Part shown: positions 33,526-41,344 of the stretch, piece by piece
How positions within the stretch are numbered: position 1 is the first letter of the stretch
How the letters are laid out: every line of letters begins with the position of its first letter
DNA from: GCA-2687025 sp964473525
Lineage (GTDB): Bacteria; Poribacteria; WGA-4E; GCA-2687025
NCBI GenBank assembly: GCA_964473525.1
Contig: CAYYPK010000003.1
Location: forward strand, 186,001-250,000
DNA length: 64,000 nt
Direction of reading: 5' to 3'
Notes under the pieces: generated by a model
The model's database searches: none
What the model saw: the letters and a program-made list of their open reading frames with translations, nothing else
Told to the model about the DNA's origin: nothing
Made by a program: the position numbers and the translations under genes

Positions 33526-33963
33526 CTAGACGGCGGGCAGCCGCGTCTCGATCGCCCAGCGGAACATCCGTCGGATCGACATGGGACTGACGAACGTGAT
33601 GACGAGGACATCGGGCGCCGCCCCGGACGCACGCCAGTCGAAGCTGTGGGAGAGACCATCGGCGTCGACCGCGACACAACGCAGGCTAGAGCACACGGCC
33701 TCGGGCGTCGAGCCGAGAGCGCCTTCTACCGCGACTTTCACTACTAGCGGTCCGTACGGCCGAGCGCACGCGCGCGGATTCGAGAGCACTGTTACGTCGC
33801 CGCCCGAGTCGAGCCGGACGGAGACCTCGTCAACGCTGGCGCCATGTCCCTCGCTGTGCGCCGGCGGCGTGGCGCCGTACACTCGCCGCCACGCGTCGTC
33901 CACCTCCGTGTCCGCATCCGCGTAGTCTGGCTGCCGTGAGATCGTCAGGGTTTCAGCGACCAT
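33526..33963 (-). CDS. Hypothetical protein
   Basis: A 145-residue protein with no family I recognise. It is probably all-beta, with alternating hydrophobic strands (VSVRLDSGGDVTVLSN, YGPLVVKVAVEGALG, SLRCVAVDADGLSHSF, DVLVITFVSP), and has no signal peptide or membrane segment. A strong GAGGAGGAGG (33979-33990) is about 15 bases from this ATG but only 5 from another ATG at 33976, which would encode the seven-residue MEDSHGR whose stop overlaps this start. So the gene may be translated by reinitiation from a short leader. Convergent with the DUF6785 gene. Confidence 0.5.
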   Translation of the reverse strand: MVAETLTISRQPDYADADTEVDDAWRRVYGATPPAHSEGHGASVDEVSVRLDSGGDVTVLSNPRACARPYGPLVVKVAVEGALGSTPEAVCSSLRCVAVDADGLSHSFDWRASGAAPDVLVITFVSPMSIRRMFRWAIETRLPAV

Positions 33964-34291
33964 GCGAGTCTTCCATGTTCCTCCTCCTCGAACCACCGCT
34001 CACCATCCAGGCCGGGGCCCTATAGACGCGGAACGCACGGGGAATCCGTCGCCATTCTGGCCGCCGACCTCCTCGCGCGACCTGCGAGCGGGTCAGCCAA
34101 CCAGGCCGACCACGCTCGACTGATGGGCATCGACAGCACGCGATGTCGGGGCGACGCGAGCCACGCTACCTATATAGACGCATTGGATTGCGATAATCCG
34201 CCAACTATTCTCGACGCCGCGTGGCTTCCAGGCTGCCCGCGCGGCGTTTATGCTCCCGGCGTCGCGCACCGACGGACGGAGACCGCGAGGC
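33964..34291. other. Divergent intergenic region, no gene
   Basis: About 330 bases between two divergent genes. It holds a possible leader ORF on the minus strand (33976 to 33953) and an AT-richer spot around 34167-34206 including the palindrome GGATTGCGATAATCC. No clear -35/-10 pair was found. Confidence 0.4.
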
Positions 34292-34810
34292 ATGAGCATG
34301 ACGACCGAGATGAGAACAGGGATGGCCGTCGCGCTAGCGCTAGTCGCGGGGCTGTTTGCCGGGTGCGCGGCGCCCAAGCTCACGACCATCCAAGAACTGT
34401 CAGACGAACTGGGTCTCACGGAAGCGCAAATCCGCGCGGTGCGCCGGGACATCCAGCGCATCGCGGCCGCAGTGGACGATTACGAATCCGACAGGGAGGC
34501 GTACATCAAGGCGATGTCGGGTCAGAGGCCTACGCGCGGCGACCGGGGCGCGCTGCGCAGCGACAGGCAGGACGATCTGCGACGACTCAACGCGAAGCGC
34601 GAGGCCTACCAGAAGGTCATCGACCGGGCCGTGGACGCGATAGCCGCGATGCTTGACGAGGGCCAGCGGAAGCGATGGGCGGACATGCAGAAGCCAACGC
34701 TTGCGCCGCCAGAGGCGCCCGCCCGTGGCGGCCGGGGAGACCGCGGCGGCCTGGGTGGCCTTGGCGCGCCGGGAGGAGACAGACGCGGCGGGCTCGGCGG
34801 AGGACGCTGA
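34292..34810 (+). CDS. Spy/LTxxQ-like lipoprotein
   Basis: A 172-residue lipoprotein (lipobox LFAGC, Cys near residue 25). The mature part is helical, with LGLTEAQIRAVRRDIQRI near the start and AIAAMLDEGQRKRWADMQ near residue 130. This two-motif layout resembles the Spy/CpxP (LTxxQ) family of periplasmic stress proteins, though the match is loose. The last 40 residues are Gly/Arg-rich (RGGRGDRGGLGGLGAPGGD), unlike the family, and may bind nucleic acid or be disordered. The ATG at 34292 begins the signal peptide; an upstream in-frame start has no support. Convergent with the PepSY pair. Confidence 0.55.
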   Translation: MSMTTEMRTGMAVALALVAGLFAGCAAPKLTTIQELSDELGLTEAQIRAVRRDIQRIAAAVDDYESDREAYIKAMSGQRPTRGDRGALRSDRQDDLRRLNAKREAYQKVIDRAVDAIAAMLDEGQRKRWADMQKPTLAPPEAPARGGRGDRGGLGGLGAPGGDRRGGLGGGR

Positions 34811-34823
34811 GCGCCGCTCGAGG

Positions 34824-35456
34824 CTATGTGAAGAACGCGCGCAGACCCACGACGAACAGCGCGCACGACACGCACCCTAGACCCAAGCACACGAGACCCA
34901 CCCGGCGTTTCGGCTTGAGCTGCCACCACATCCACACGCCGCCGCACAGCATGACGACAACTCCGATGGCGACCGCGTCCACGGCGACGCTCCAGACCTT
35001 CGTCATCCACCAGTCGCGGAACATGTTGTTCCCACGCGCCGACATGCTCGCGAACGTGTGTAGCCTCGCGAAACCGGACCAGAAGCCCCACTCTCGCACG
35101 CGCACCGCCGCGATGCCCTCGCTGAAGTCCACGTTTACGAAGGTAAACGCGTGGGGACGGACGACCGCGAAGCCGAAGTCATACGGCTCCTTGTTCCGCG
35201 GGTTGACGCGATGCATCTCGCCGACGATGGCGAGTTGAGACATTATCTCGTGCGCCTTCGCAATATCGTCGCTTGCCGCAAGCGCGGTGATGGGCACGAC
35301 GGACTCGACATCGTTCGGCTCGCCCTTGAAGACCTTCCACGACGTGTTGTTCAGCACCAGACCCGACACGGCGAACAGCCATAGGAACAGCAGGAAGTAC
35401 AGCCCGAGATAGACGTGGAACTTGCGGTTCCAGTACGTGAAGCCACGTCGCGCCAT
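34824..35456 (-). CDS. PepSY-associated transmembrane protein 1
   Basis: A 210-residue membrane protein of the PepSY-associated TM helix group. It has an N-terminal helix after a basic start (KFHVYLGLYFLLFLWLFAVS), a periplasmic stretch of about 100 residues that includes a PepSY-like region, and two C-terminal helices (AVAIGVVVMLCGGVWMWW; LVCLGLGCVSCALFVVGLRA). The LHTF and HVYLG histidines are in positions typical for the family, which is tied to iron or siderophore reduction and to respiration. It is preceded 13 bases upstream by a paralog, so the two form an operon and probably a complex. Confidence 0.75.
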   Translation of the reverse strand: MARRGFTYWNRKFHVYLGLYFLLFLWLFAVSGLVLNNTSWKVFKGEPNDVESVVPITALAASDDIAKAHEIMSQLAIVGEMHRVNPRNKEPYDFGFAVVRPHAFTFVNVDFSEGIAAVRVREWGFWSGFARLHTFASMSARGNNMFRDWWMTKVWSVAVDAVAIGVVVMLCGGVWMWWQLKPKRRVGLVCLGLGCVSCALFVVGLRAFFT

Positions 35457-35469
35457 GCGGCCGCCTCCC

Positions 35470-36075
35470 TCAGGACAGTAGTCCGAGAACCAGGGCGGTG
35501 AAGGTCGCCGCGCCGGCGCCCAGGAAGATCAACCCCGCCTTGCGCTCCGCTCGCAGCACGGTCCAGAGGTACACGCCCGTCGCGCTGAGGAACAGCACGA
35601 TGTACACCGTGGCGTCGGCCATCCAGTGCCACAGGCGCATGCCCAACCAGTTGCCGCTGATGCCGACCAGATGCTGTCCCGGCGCGAAGTGAAGGTACAC
35701 GAGGCCGTTGAGGAGCCCTGTCGTCGTCGTCTCCACGGTCGCGAGGCCAGTCGTGGTGTCCACCGTCACGACACGTCTCTTCCCGGGCACGTTCACCGGC
35801 ACGATGATCCTGTTCTGAGCCGGCTGCCGCCGCACCCCACCGAGCTCCCCCGTCAGCCCCAATTGCGCGATGATGTCCTTTCCCAGCGCGATCCTGTCCT
35901 CTGTGTCTGGGACGACGACTGAGGCCGGTTCGGACGTCTCGCGGGCAGCGTCCTGCGCGGTTCGGACGTTGTGGTTCACGAGTACCGTGCTGACCGCGTA
36001 TACGACGAGGAACGGGCTGAGGAACAGGCCTAGCCACAGATGCAGGTCGCGGGTCCAGCGGTAGAAAGCTCGCAT
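35470..36075 (-). CDS. PepSY-associated transmembrane protein 2
   Basis: A 201-residue paralog of the following gene with the same layout: N-terminal helix (DLHLWLGLFLSPFLVVYAVS), a periplasmic PepSY-like domain (DIIAQLGLTGELGGVRRQ, RRVVTVDTTTGLATVET) and two C-terminal helices around TVYIVLFLSATGVYLW and GLIFLGAGAATFTALVLGL. The histidines in DLHLW, YLHFAPGQHL and LWHWMAD could bind heme or metal. The ATG at 36075 begins the conserved part; earlier frame lacks homology and no strong ribosome site is seen. It is the first gene of the pair and divergent from the FKBP gene. Confidence 0.72.
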   Translation of the reverse strand: MRAFYRWTRDLHLWLGLFLSPFLVVYAVSTVLVNHNVRTAQDAARETSEPASVVVPDTEDRIALGKDIIAQLGLTGELGGVRRQPAQNRIIVPVNVPGKRRVVTVDTTTGLATVETTTTGLLNGLVYLHFAPGQHLVGISGNWLGMRLWHWMADATVYIVLFLSATGVYLWTVLRAERKAGLIFLGAGAATFTALVLGLLS

Positions 36076-36253
36076 GGTTCGCCCAGGAAGGAAGTGTGGG
36101 AATGGTAGCGCTGGCCCGGACATCGTCGCCCGTCGGTAGGGCGCGCGCAAGCGCGCCGGGGAGCGCGAGGCTGGAGGCGCCAATGGGCGGCCCGGTGGGC
36201 TAGCATTGCAGAGCCGCGCCGACCGAATCCACCACTAAGTGACGAGGCCAACC

Positions 36254-36694
36254 ATGTCCACGGTTCAGCAGGGCGATTCCATCAAGGTGCACTACACCGG
36301 CACGCTCGACGACGGCACGCAGTTCGACTCCTCGGCGGGTCGCGACCCTCTGGAGTTCACCGTTGGCGCGGGTCAGATGATCTCCGGTTTCGACGCAGCC
36401 GTCCGCGACATGGCGCTAGGGGCAACTAAGACCGCGGTGATCCCAGCCGCGGAAGCCTACGGCGAGCACAACGCCGACATGGTCTTCGAAGTGCCGCAGG
36501 AACGCGTGCCCGACGACCTGAACCCGGAGGTGGGCCAGCAACTGCAAATGCAGAACTCCGACGGTAGGCCGATGAGCGTTGTAGTCACAGCCGTTGCCAA
36601 GGACGGCATCACGCTGGACGCCAACCACGCCCTGGCTGGCAAGGATCTGACGTTCGAGATACGGGTCGTGGAACTGAACGGCGCGAGCGAGTAG
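36254..36694 (+). CDS. FKBP-type peptidyl-prolyl isomerase (SlyD-like)
   Basis: A 146-residue SlyD-type peptidyl-prolyl cis-trans isomerase and folding helper. The FKBP part has VHYTGTLDDGTQFDSS (residues 12-27) and PLEFTVGAGQMISGFD; the IF (insert-in-flap) domain follows from about 70 (FEVPQERVPDDLNPEVGQQL), and the end is DANHALAGKDLTFEIRVVEL. The His-rich C-terminal tail of E. coli SlyD is absent. GAGG six bases before the ATG at 36254 supports this start over the GTG at 36239. Cytoplasmic. Confidence 0.9.
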   Translation: MSTVQQGDSIKVHYTGTLDDGTQFDSSAGRDPLEFTVGAGQMISGFDAAVRDMALGATKTAVIPAAEAYGEHNADMVFEVPQERVPDDLNPEVGQQLQMQNSDGRPMSVVVTAVAKDGITLDANHALAGKDLTFEIRVVELNGASE

Positions 36695-36847
36695 ACCCCG
36701 GTTCCAGGGAATTGCACTCCTCGCGTGAACTCCGGCGCCGTCGCCGCGTTATGGACATGCGCGCGGGCCGCGCGGCGGCCGGATCTGACTTTGACAGCAG
36801 GCGGATCCCGACACGCGCGCTGGACTTATCCCGTCAGCGAGATCAGC

Positions 36848-36934
36848 ATGGCCACTCTATACGGCGTCATCCTTGGCATTGTCGTAATGGTTGCGTTCAT
36901 CGGGGCGCTCATCGTCAGCGCGCGGCGCAGCTAG
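36848..36934 (+). CDS. Possible 28-residue single-helix membrane protein
   Basis: A short frame, MATLYGVILGIVVMVAFIGA then LIVSARRS, has one clear transmembrane helix and a positive C-terminus. No strong ribosome site is seen and it matches no family I know. It lies in an otherwise empty stretch after the FKBP gene. Confidence 0.35.
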   Translation: MATLYGVILGIVVMVAFIGALIVSARRS

Positions 36935-37249
36935 CGCGACCGCAGCCACTCGCAATTCCGCCACGTACGGCAATGCTGCCGGCGTCAGCAGGCGTCCGCG
37001 TCGGCCCGGGCTTCGACATCTTCGTCGAGCCGCTTCGACGTTCTCGTCGTTTCACCCCGCCGGTAGCGCCTGGACAGGCCGCTCGCGTACTTCTCGACGC
37101 CCTGGACCCCTGTAACAGAGCCTATGTAGCGGGGCCTGCGCGCGGGCGCCGCAAGTTGGCACGCGTCCTGCTCTAAGGGCTGTGTCGGTCGTGACGCCGA
37201 GACGCGGCGCGCGATGACGACATGCACGACAGTCCAGGGAGTACAGGAC

Positions 37250-37351
37250 ATGACGTCTACAGCCAAAAGCATCGGCCGGGTAGCCGTAATCAGCATCGCC
37301 GCCACGCTCTACATGATGGGCGCCTGCCTGGCGTGCGTCGGGCTCATATAG
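37250..37351 (+). CDS. Possible 33-residue single-helix membrane protein
   Basis: MTSTAKSIGRVAVISIAATL followed by YMMGACLACVGLI is a single hydrophobic helix with a basic N-terminus, ending in TAG. GGGAG at 37238-37242 lies eight bases before the ATG. A strong hairpin follows 60 bases later, so the layout (ribosome site, short gene, terminator) looks like a real small gene. Function unknown. Confidence 0.4.
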   Translation: MTSTAKSIGRVAVISIAATLYMMGACLACVGLI

Positions 37352-37413
37352 CCCCGGCGCGACCCGCAGGCCTCACGTGGATACGGGCGAGGAGGACAGA
37401 TACGCGTGCAAAG

Positions 37414-37440
37414 GACCCACGCCGACGGTCGGCGCGGGTC
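37414..37440. terminator. Hairpin between small ORF and PhyH gene
   Basis: GACCCACGCCGA (37414-37425) pairs with TCGGCGCGGGTC (37429-37440), 12 positions with one mismatch, loop of 3. It lies between convergent genes and could serve both. Confidence 0.5.
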
Positions 37441-37470
37441 TTCGCGTGCCCGGGCGCAGGCAGACGGAGA

Positions 37471-38289
37471 TCAGGCGCGCCGACGCCCGTGCTTGACGTC
37501 CAACTCGCGCAACACGGCCTGCGCTTCGTCGTAGCTCAACTCGCCACGCTCCTCGAGGACATCCATATAGTCCCGCGTCTTCTGGTTGAGCAGGCCGTAG
37601 AACCGGCGCGTCTCGGCGTCCGGGTGGTCGCGCCACAAGGCTGGCGGCATGACGCTGTCTTCGCTTAGGGTCGAGCGATGCGTGAAGCCGTAGTAGACCT
37701 GCGCGGTCTTGCGCTCCGCTTGCGTTGGCCGCGTCGTGGCGGTGTGCAGCACGGCGACGTTGAACAGCAGTCCCGTGCCCGCGGGACCGTGAATGTCGAC
37801 GATTCCTCCCCGCTCCAACTGCGCTTCGGTCTCGAGTACCTCTTCGTCGGCGCCTTCCGGGGAGATACTGAAACAGTGCGTGCCTTCGTGGACGTCCGTC
37901 AGGTACACCATGAGCTGCATGTAGTCCACGCGCAGCGGATGCTCCGGCCAGTGGCCTCGATCCCGGTGCCAACCGTGGTCGAGCTCGCCGTCGTACGGCG
38001 CCATATGGCGCGCGCAGAGCTCCGAGAAGCAGATGTCGTCGCCCATGATGTCGGCAAGGTACGCCATCGCCTTCGGGTGGCGGATGAGTTCGTCGAACTC
38101 AGGCGATGTGAAGACCGCGTCGCAGTTGACCGTCTGCCAGTGTCCGAAGCGGTACCAGTGGTCCCTGGCGCGCTCCTCGCGGTCGCGGTCGAACACCTCG
38201 ACCATGCGGGCGAGGTCGTCGCCCTCGTATATCTGTCCGAGCGATATGTAGCCGTGCGTACGGAAGAATTCGCGCTCTTCGGGTGTCAC
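37471..38289 (-). CDS. Phytanoyl-CoA dioxygenase (PhyH) family protein
   Basis: A 272-residue Fe(II)/2-oxoglutarate-dependent oxygenase. The iron triad is HRD (His 108, Asp 110) and His 182 in VAVLHTATTRPT, with Arg 187 as the likely 2-oxoglutarate ligand. Family members hydroxylate a wide range of small molecules; expanded PhyH families are typical of Poribacteria and similar lineages. The substrate cannot be told. The start is a GTG at 38289 with GAGG upstream. It is preceded on the strand by the FN3 lipoprotein. Confidence 0.85.
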   Translation of the reverse strand: MTPEEREFFRTHGYISLGQIYEGDDLARMVEVFDRDREERARDHWYRFGHWQTVNCDAVFTSPEFDELIRHPKAMAYLADIMGDDICFSELCARHMAPYDGELDHGWHRDRGHWPEHPLRVDYMQLMVYLTDVHEGTHCFSISPEGADEEVLETEAQLERGGIVDIHGPAGTGLLFNVAVLHTATTRPTQAERKTAQVYYGFTHRSTLSEDSVMPPALWRDHPDAETRRFYGLLNQKTRDYMDVLEERGELSYDEAQAVLRELDVKHGRRRA

Positions 38290-38372
38290 GCGGTCCTCAT
38301 TTCGTTAGTGCTTCGTCGGCTAGTTCCGTCGACGTGAGCGCCACTTGCGCCAGGTACAGCGGGGATAGTCGG

Positions 38373-39356
38373 TCACCGCTGTCTCCTGCGTGTTCCCACT
38401 GCTACTGGCGCTGGGTTGCGCGCAGGAGCGACGTTCGGGTTGTTCTCCTGCGTCTGGTACGCCCAGTCGAACGTCACCGCGAGCGGCTCCAGATCCGTTA
38501 CCCGCACCTTCGCGTAGTTCCCCTCTCGCGTGAAGAAGGCGTACACGTGGCCGGGAACCACCTCGGTCGAGAAGATGGTGTATCCCTCCGTCGGAACCGC
38601 CTCGGTCGACTGCAGATCCTCGTGGAAACCCATGTCCTGCATCAGCACATCCTCATGGTCGGACAGGAAGTAGGGAATCCACGCGTCGATGTCGAGCCAG
38701 AAGTACACATCGACATCGTCGTCCAGCCACGCGTCGCCGTCCTGGTCCCACGCTACGGCTCCGTCTTCCGCATCGGCGAACCGGAAACCCGCCTGGTCGG
38801 GAGCGACGTCAGCATCACCCAGCGTGACGCGTTCTCCCTGCGGCCGAGGCGTTGATTCGGCGACCTCCAGACTGAGTTCACTCACATTGCCCGCCTCGTC
38901 GACGGCCATCACCGCGTAGTAGTAGGTCGTGCCGTTCTCGGGTGTTCGGTCCACGTACTCGGTGGTGGTGCCGATCGAGGCCAGGACGGCGAAGCCCGAG
39001 TCCGCCTGCCGGCTCCGCGCGACGTCGTAGCCGTCCAGATCCTCTTCGGGGTTGTCGAGCCACAGCACGACCACCTCGCCATCTCCCGTGATGGCGGACA
39101 CGCCTCGTGGCGCCGAGGGCGGGGTCTCGTCGAACGCGCCGCTGAGCTCTGCTTCCAGGTCGGCGATCCTGTCGCGCGCGTTCTGGAGGTCGGCCTCGAG
39201 CTCGCGGTATTCGCTGGAGTCGGTGGGAGAGTCGCTGCCGCATGCGAGCAGGCACGCTGCGACGGCTACGAGGAGCGCGAGGGTGACAACCTTCAAGGTA
39301 CGGCTCCACTGTGGGCAGAGGGCACGCGACGGCGTCTCAGTAGCCTCGCGCGACAT
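38373..39356 (-). CDS. Fibronectin-type-III lipoprotein
   Basis: A 327-residue lipoprotein (hydrophobic VVTLALLVAVAACLLAC, lipobox LLAC). A short coiled coil (YRELEADLQNARDRIADLEA) leads into one fibronectin type III domain (PPSAPRGVSAITGDGEVVVL ... GTTYYYAVMAVDEAGNVSEL). The C-terminal 140 residues are a domain I do not recognise, rich in Trp, Asp and aromatic residues (VYFWLDIDAWIPYFLSDHED, GHVYAFFTREGNYAKV). The start is uncertain: the ATG at 39356 leaves a long region before the lipobox, and a TTG closer to it is possible. Probably a surface-exposed binding protein. Confidence 0.65.
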   Translation of the reverse strand: MSREATETPSRALCPQWSRTLKVVTLALLVAVAACLLACGSDSPTDSSEYRELEADLQNARDRIADLEAELSGAFDETPPSAPRGVSAITGDGEVVVLWLDNPEEDLDGYDVARSRQADSGFAVLASIGTTTEYVDRTPENGTTYYYAVMAVDEAGNVSELSLEVAESTPRPQGERVTLGDADVAPDQAGFRFADAEDGAVAWDQDGDAWLDDDVDVYFWLDIDAWIPYFLSDHEDVLMQDMGFHEDLQSTEAVPTEGYTIFSTEVVPGHVYAFFTREGNYAKVRVTDLEPLAVTFDWAYQTQENNPNVAPARNPAPVAVGTRRRQR

Positions 39357-39934
39357 GCCGATGGGGCGCAAGGCTACACACGGGGCCGACGCCTGCGTCC
39401 TGCTCGCCGCCACGGGCCGGCCGTCCCAGAACCGCCCGAAGCATAGCTCACAACGGGATGGCCACCAAGCGCTGCGGCACAACCGCGTCCGACGGCGCGT
39501 GTCCCACCGCGACTATGGACGGCGGATCCAGAGCCGCGATGGCGACGCGTACGGCGGCCTCCTCATTCATCCCGTGCGCGCGGTACGCCGCAGCGGACGC
39601 CCGGACGGATGGCAAGGTGGGCGATTCCGACGCTATCGGTCATCAGCTGGCGTGATGATACTACAGACGAGGGCCACGATAGGTCGTGCGGCGCCGTCAC
39701 GTCGCTGCCGTCAGAGCCCACGGACGCAGGGCCGCCCGACGTGGCACCTATCTCGAGCCCCGCCGGCGACCTCTGCGCGGAAGCCTGCTATGTCGTTACA
39801 GAGAGAGCTGTAAGGGCGTTTGGGCGCGTCGGCCACGCGCGGACGGGCCGTTGCGGACACCGGCGTGCGGTTGACGACCTCAGAGCCCCTCCCCAACAGA
39901 CGCTCGCAGTGGGCCGTTGCGCCCCGCCCGTCTA
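39357..39934. other. Intergenic region, about 580 bases, no gene
   Basis: Both strands were read. Short open frames lack ribosome sites and family signatures. A minus-strand frame between about 39640 and 39440 has fairly gene-like composition but no start codon and may be a decayed gene. Confidence 0.35.
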
Positions 39935-40813
39935 CTAATCCTCTTCGCGGAAGTAGATGTCGTTCCCGTCTGGGTCTGCGATATCGAACGCCTTGCCGCC
40001 GTGCATGACCTCGCCAGCGCGTGGCAGGCCCAACTCCGCGACGACACGATCATCGAATCGCTCCGTTAGCTCTGGGAGCGTGTCCGACATGTCGGCGACG
40101 ATGAAGTTGAACATGTTCGCGCCGATCCAACGCTCCATCAGGAGCAGATCGACCTGTTCGTGCTCGACCTCGGCCAGCCGCTCGCGACGGGCCGACTCGA
40201 GGTGTCGGAAACCGAGCTTCTCGTAGAACTCAATGGACGCGTCCGCGCTCTGGACGTTGAGGATAATGTCCAGCCTGCCCAGATCCAGCGCGTCTTCCGG
40301 GCCGGCGCCCTGGCCGGCGGCGGTGTGTTCGTCGGCGCTCGACACATCTTCCCATATGTAGATGACGTTGCCGTCGGGATCCTGAATGTCGAACGCCTTC
40401 CCTCCTGCGACAACTTCCCCGCGACCGTCGAACCGCTGTTGCAGTGTTGGCAGCGCCCCTGATATGTCCGCGGGGCGGAAGCACATCCTGCCGCCGCCGC
40501 ACCAAGTCTCGGGCCGGGCATGGCGCTCGCCGAACCATCCCTCGGCCAGATGCAGACGCAGGAGCTCGTGTTCGACCACCGCAACGCGGTCGCCGTAGGC
40601 CGATGCTTCGGAGATCTCGACCACCTGGAATCCCAGCAATTCATAGAACCGCTGAGACTTCTCCACGCTATCGACGTGCAGGACGAAGTCCAGTCGACCC
40701 AGATCCACAACTCTCTCCATATCCCTATCTCGATCGTCGTTTGACGTAGATACAGTCGACACTTGTGCCGCACAGACGAGCGCAATCATCCAAAGCAAGG
40801 CACGCCACATCAC
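39935..40813 (-). CDS. Exported double VOC (glyoxalase-fold) protein
   Basis: A 292-residue protein with a hydrophobic N-terminus (ALLWMIALVCAAQVSTV) and two vicinal-oxygen-chelate domains, about residues 38-155 and 175-290. Each has the paired pattern VDSVEKSQRFYELLGFQVVE / SADASIEFYEKLGFRHLE and the closing GKAFDIQDPDGNVIYIWED / GKAFDIADPDGNDIYFREED. VOC proteins are metal-dependent dioxygenases, glyoxalases or resistance proteins; the catalytic metal residues are not all evident. An exported double-VOC protein is uncommon. GGGGAG lies eight bases before the GTG at 40813. Confidence 0.75.
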   Translation of the reverse strand: MMWRALLWMIALVCAAQVSTVSTSNDDRDRDMERVVDLGRLDFVLHVDSVEKSQRFYELLGFQVVEISEASAYGDRVAVVEHELLRLHLAEGWFGERHARPETWCGGGRMCFRPADISGALPTLQQRFDGRGEVVAGGKAFDIQDPDGNVIYIWEDVSSADEHTAAGQGAGPEDALDLGRLDIILNVQSADASIEFYEKLGFRHLESARRERLAEVEHEQVDLLLMERWIGANMFNFIVADMSDTLPELTERFDDRVVAELGLPRAGEVMHGGKAFDIADPDGNDIYFREED

Positions 40814-41344
40814 CGCTGTATCTCCCCTGAATTGGCCCCACCGTCAGTGTATACGGGATGGAGCGACGTTCAGATGCACGCACGGAACGAAGCGAAGCGT
40901 CACCGATACCGGTGGCGCGCAACTCTGACCCATACCCAATAGGTTGTCAGACCGATCACCAGGTCGCGTGCATGCAATGGGACAGAGCACGCCGCGGCAG
41001 GCGTGTTGTCGATGGGCGCGCCTATCACGGGCTTCGCGTGCAACGTAGGACATCTGCGGGAACTTGCAGGAATCACAGTCTGTCATGCCGAAAGGCGACG
41101 GCGCGGACAGGTAGGCCAGATGACGACACGAGGCATCCAGCTCTCAGGCACACGTAGACTTACGAGGTCCGAAGACGCGGCGTATAAGAGCGCGACACCG
41201 GTCATGAAGAACCGAATGTGTCCGCCCCTCCGAAGTCATGCACAGCATGCGCGGCCACGTCTGAACTCGCTCGCTGAGTGGTCCTCTATAAGGTCCGGCG
41301 CGAGCAGTCGGGGGCTTCCTAACGCCCCGCGAGGGCCGACGGTC
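40814..41344. other. Intergenic region, about 530 bases, no gene
   Basis: No frame here has a ribosome site or family signature, and no tRNA-like cloverleaf was found. A short palindrome CACCGATACCGGTG lies near 40901. The stretch separates the VOC gene from the end of the HEAT operon, so it is largely downstream of that operon. Confidence 0.4.

Noticed and set aside
40814..41344. Possible tRNA or small RNA
   Set aside because: No cloverleaf, T-loop motif or promoter-plus-terminator layout was found on either strand.
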